Below, piece after piece: positions 60,392 to 64,000 of a DNA stretch of 64,000 nt. A model generated the notes under the pieces. That model was not told where the DNA came from. It made no database searches and saw nothing but the letters and a program-made list of their open reading frames with translations. The DNA comes from Herbinix sp. (GTDB lineage Bacteria; Bacillota; Clostridia; Lachnospirales; Lachnospiraceae): contig JAQZBN010000013.1 in assembly GCA_029238935.1 (NCBI GenBank), forward strand, positions 19,089 through 83,088, read 5' to 3'. Position 1 is the first letter of the stretch. Each line of letters begins with the position of its first letter. The position numbers and the translations under genes are program-made.

Positions 60392-61242
60392 ATAGCTTTC
60401 AAAGAGTAGTTAAATATTGTGCGATTGCATTTGCAGTAGTATTAGCGGTTGGTATTATTTCAGGTATTGTCAGTGCTACGATTGCCGTTGTTTCTGGAAT
60501 TGGTAGTGGTTTTTCCTCGAATGAAGAGGATAGAAAAAATTTTGCTGAGAACTTCTCCGATGTAGAACGACTGGATATCAATAATTCTACCGGTACCTTA
60601 GAGATAAAGACAGGAGACACTGTAAGAGTGGAAGCTGAAAATGTCAGAGAAAGTTTTCGTGCTAAGGTAACGGGGAATGGAACCTTAGAAATTGAATCAG
60701 ACAATAATTTCATTGACTGGATTAATGGTTTTTTGAATGGTAATAATCCTTTTAAAGGAGAGAAAATTACGGTTTATCTTCCAGAGGAGCTTTTATTAGA
60801 GAAAGCGTTTATTGATTGCGGAACAGGAAATGTTACCATTGAAAAGTTGAACACCGAAAGATTGGAATTAAATGCCGGTACGGGAAATATGAAAGCCTCC
60901 GATATCGTTGCTCAAAAGGCGGATATTGATGGAGGAGTAGGCAATATTGATTTAATGAATGTCTCACTTACGGATGCAGAGATTGATTGCGGAGTTGGAG
61001 AGATGGAAATTGACGGTGAAATTCTTGGTCATAGCTCCATTGACTGCGGTGTGGGTAATGTTGATATAAAATTAGATGGAAGATATGAAGATTACGACCT
61101 GGATGTTGAATCAGGTTTGGGCTCCGTTTATATTAACGGGGAACGTGTAAAAGAAACGAAGAAAAGTAATTCCCAGAATGATGACCTTTCCTTAGAAGTG
61201 GATGGGGGACTTGGTAATATCAGATTGGATTTTGCTTATTAA
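60388..61242 (+). CDS. DUF4097-like beta-strand repeat protein (LiaG-like)
   Basis: 4-nt overlap with upstream gene; repeated 'IDCGTGNVTIEKL...IDGGVGNIDLMNV...IDCGVGEMEIDG...IDCGVGNVDIKLDG'. Confidence 0.82.
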   Translation: MNSFQRVVKYCAIAFAVVLAVGIISGIVSATIAVVSGIGSGFSSNEEDRKNFAENFSDVERLDINNSTGTLEIKTGDTVRVEAENVRESFRAKVTGNGTLEIESDNNFIDWINGFLNGNNPFKGEKITVYLPEELLLEKAFIDCGTGNVTIEKLNTERLELNAGTGNMKASDIVAQKADIDGGVGNIDLMNVSLTDAEIDCGVGEMEIDGEILGHSSIDCGVGNVDIKLDGRYEDYDLDVESGLGSVYINGERVKETKKSNSQNDDLSLEVDGGLGNIRLDFAY

Positions 61243-61325
61243 TTTAAATAATGAATAATTTTTTAAAATCAAGGATAATTCTTGCAAACTTTGGATACAA
61301 ATATTAAAATAAGAAATAAAAGTAG

Positions 61326-61360
61326 GGGACGTTAAACATCATATAACGTCCCTCATTTTC
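61326..61360 (+). terminator. Candidate rho-independent terminator
   Basis: GGGACGTTA...TAACGTCCC then TCATTTTC. Confidence 0.65.
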
Positions 61361-61411
61361 TGAAGCCATTTATACAGCCAGTGTTGACATTGAGAAGCAA
61401 GGGAGATTACG

Positions 61412-62791
61412 ATGAGTAAGAAGAATATACTTGGATTAATTTTATTTGGAGGCATCACCACGTTGAGTTTGTTTATCGGCGTTCATTTTATGATAAACAA
61501 TGACACAGATACGAATAGTAAAAGTGAGTCTAACCGAGTAGAATATACCAATGATGATATCCTAGAGGAAACGCAAGAGAAAAGTACTGAATCAGTTAAG
61601 AAAGATTTGGCCTTAGATGATACCGAAAATATTCTTACCAGTGAACCCTGGTTAGCTGCAAATCCTACGGAAGGAAACGGAACGCAGGATACCGTTCAAA
61701 GTGAAGAAGATCAGCCTATCAATGGGGATGTGGACCAAACTGCTTCTGCTCCTTTAGACTCTCCGGTGGACGGAGAGGATTTCGTGGATAATGATTCGGC
61801 AACGGATGTTATGAGCGGTAACAAAACCGGTGGTATTAAGAAAACAGAGGAAGAGGACAACTCTATTGATACTTTTGGTGAAGTCTCACCAGGAGAAGAA
61901 GCACTACAATTAATCTACGATTGTACGGCAGTTGACTATGAATCCTATATTCCTGAAATGATTTTATCAAGTAAGATTGAAACTGCTTTAGATATCAATA
62001 ATCCATCAATTAAAGTAGATGCAACCGCAGCTATTTTATTTGATGCTGACACCAAAGAAGTTCTATATTATAAAAATCCAATTGATGCAGTATTTCCAGC
62101 GAGTACTGCAAAGCTCCTTACTTCCCTCGTTGCACTGGATTGGTGTACTTTAGAGGAAGAAGTTAAGGTAGGAGATGAGGTAACGATGATTGCATCAGAT
62201 TCTACAAAAGCTTATCTAAAAGAAGGACAAATATTAACAGTGAAATCCTTACTGGAAGGGATGCTTCTTCCTTCCGGAAATGATGCGGCTTACGTCATGG
62301 CTACCTATGTTGGGAGAAAATCTTTAAAGGATAGTAGTATCAACAACAAGGATGCGGTAAAAGAGTTTATACGTCTCATGAACAAAAAGGCAAAGGAGTT
62401 AGGAGCGGTAAATTCCTGCTTTATGACACCGGATGGTTATGATGCGATAGGTCAATATACAACAGCTTATGATATGGGACTCATTGGACTTACAGCTTCT
62501 AAAAATGAAACGATTACTGAAATTAGCCAGTTAGATACCGGTAGAAATATATTTATCAGTGGGGAAGATGTAACTTGGACAAATACCAATGCACTAATCA
62601 AAGAGGGAAGCGGAAAGTTTTATTCCTATGCTATTGGGTTAAAAACAGGAACCAGTACCATGGCAGGCAGATGCATTATAGCAGCGGCTCAAAAAGATGG
62701 GAAAGAAGTAGTCTGTGCAATTATGGACTCCACATCATCCGGCAGATGGGACGATGCCATCGAGCTTTTGGATTATGGTCTAAACCATTGA
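61412..62791 (+). CDS. Serine-type D-alanyl-D-alanine carboxypeptidase (S11, DacA-like) with long acidic N-terminal linker
   Basis: SxxK 'ASTAKL', SxN 'PSGNDAA', 'KTGTST'; N-terminal TM and about 150-residue acidic low-complexity segment. Confidence 0.93.
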   Translation: MSKKNILGLILFGGITTLSLFIGVHFMINNDTDTNSKSESNRVEYTNDDILEETQEKSTESVKKDLALDDTENILTSEPWLAANPTEGNGTQDTVQSEEDQPINGDVDQTASAPLDSPVDGEDFVDNDSATDVMSGNKTGGIKKTEEEDNSIDTFGEVSPGEEALQLIYDCTAVDYESYIPEMILSSKIETALDINNPSIKVDATAAILFDADTKEVLYYKNPIDAVFPASTAKLLTSLVALDWCTLEEEVKVGDEVTMIASDSTKAYLKEGQILTVKSLLEGMLLPSGNDAAYVMATYVGRKSLKDSSINNKDAVKEFIRLMNKKAKELGAVNSCFMTPDGYDAIGQYTTAYDMGLIGLTASKNETITEISQLDTGRNIFISGEDVTWTNTNALIKEGSGKFYSYAIGLKTGTSTMAGRCIIAAAQKDGKEVVCAIMDSTSSGRWDDAIELLDYGLNH

Positions 62792-62956
62792 GTTAAGTCA
62801 TAAAAGTTACAGATGGAAAAGAGAAAATAAAGATAGTAGTCAAAAGTTAAATCGAAGTGATACTTATGCGTATTAGCTTGACAACTAACATAAGACTGAT
62901 ATTCGAGGTATTAAATTATATACACAAATAATAAGTTTCTACAGGGGAGGATATAC

Positions 62957-63865
62957 ATGGAAGGGAATCCGTTAGGATCTAAAAAATTAATGAATCGAGT
63001 ATGGCTTGCTCTCTTTGGTATGGGGGTAGCGGTGATAGGGGTTCAATTTCTGGTACAATTTACTTTAGAGACATATGCTCCGAGTATTCTAGAGATGGAA
63101 TGGTATACATGGGTGCTTACAGCAATAAGCTTTGCGGGAGTAGGACTTCCGGTATTTTACCTTTTATTAAAGGGGGTACCGGATTCGACCCGGAGGCCGG
63201 TTAATAAATTAGGAATACTACCATTTATCGTTATTTTTTTAATCTGTATTGCTGCCATGTACATAAGCAATCTGTTTGGACTTCTGGTGAATGCAATTTT
63301 AGCTTTTATCAAAGGTGCACCGATCATAAATCCGCTGGAGGATGTTATCTTGTCCGGTAATATGGTATTAACATTCCTTTATGGAGTAATTGTTGCGCCG
63401 ATCGTAGAAGAAACAATCTTTCGCAAGATATTATTAAATAAGGTACGCCGATATGGTGATCTTCCGGCCATACTGGTTTCTGGGTTTGCATTTGGTTTAT
63501 TTCACATGAATTTATCTCAGTTCTTCTATGCAACGGTGCTTGGAGCTATCTTTGCTTATGTTACTTTAAAAACCAATACGATTAAATATTCTATACTGAT
63601 GCATGTCTTAATTAACTTTATGGGAACAACAATATCACCTTTATTGATAAAGGCTAACAGTTTATATCTTATGATGTTGTTTGGAGGTTTTATTCTTACT
63701 GCAGTAACATCGGGAGTCGTATTATTTATCATATATGTGCGCCATGTTCAACTGGAAAAAGGAGAAGAAATCCCAGAGAGAACATCGCATATATTTTTGA
63801 ATCCTGGGATGATTCTGTTTACGCTTCTTTGTTTTATTCATATGGTTCTGGTGGTATTGCAGTAG
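62957..63865 (+). CDS. CPBP-family intramembrane protease
   Basis: 'APIVEETIFRKILL' (EExxxR), 'FGLFHMNLSQFFYATVLGAIFAY'. Confidence 0.9.
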   Translation: MEGNPLGSKKLMNRVWLALFGMGVAVIGVQFLVQFTLETYAPSILEMEWYTWVLTAISFAGVGLPVFYLLLKGVPDSTRRPVNKLGILPFIVIFLICIAAMYISNLFGLLVNAILAFIKGAPIINPLEDVILSGNMVLTFLYGVIVAPIVEETIFRKILLNKVRRYGDLPAILVSGFAFGLFHMNLSQFFYATVLGAIFAYVTLKTNTIKYSILMHVLINFMGTTISPLLIKANSLYLMMLFGGFILTAVTSGVVLFIIYVRHVQLEKGEEIPERTSHIFLNPGMILFTLLCFIHMVLVVLQ

Positions 63866-63933
63866 GTTAAGCATTTATGTTTATAAAAATATCAGTAGAA
63901 GATGATAGTGTCAAGATTTATGTGTAAATAGAT

Positions 63934-63999
63934 TTATGAGTACTTCAGAATAAACATCTCCTGAAGATCATCATAAGCCATAGCAAAACCTCTAAGCTT
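63934..63999 (-). CDS. Possible C-terminal end of a minus-strand gene entering from the right
   Basis: Reverse frame reads ...KLRGFAMAYDDLQEMFILKYS* and is open to the window edge; short, so weak. Confidence 0.3.
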   Translation of the reverse strand, partial: KLRGFAMAYDDLQEMFILKYS

Positions 64000-64000
64000 T

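Overview
This is a 64-kb chromosomal segment from a low-GC Firmicute, probably a cellulolytic, spore-forming Lachnospiraceae/Lachnoclostridium-type Clostridium. That assignment is inferred from the SigI/RsgI pair, an alpha/beta-type SASP, a cellobiose phosphorylase and the gene order. Most of the window is housekeeping: tig-clpP-clpX-engB, rho-rpmE-yqhQ-prmC-prfA-SpoU methyltransferase, argF, coaX-dus, asd, infC-rpmI-rplT and a dpp-type peptide ABC transporter. I saw no rRNA, tRNA, CRISPR array, prophage or transposase. Regions worth a second look: (1) a five-gene unit (6.6-12.2 kb) with its own near-consensus promoter and perfect-hairpin terminator: alpha/beta hydrolase, membrane-anchored MurF-like ligase, Ddl, VanX-like dipeptidase and an orphan 2-TM protein; (2) a promoter plus attenuator-like leader with competing hairpins upstream of infC, which starts at an ATT codon missed by the ORF track; (3) an internally duplicated DUF1538 membrane protein translationally coupled to an internally duplicated PII-like protein; (4) a leaderless choice-of-anchor-A-like protein with an extreme Cys/Pro repeat region, divergent from sigI-rsgI; (5) an RsgI with 11-residue charged repeats; (6) a VTC-domain/DUF4956 pair; (7) a tandemly duplicated beta-helix protein. 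All family assignments come from reading the translations; no database search was run.
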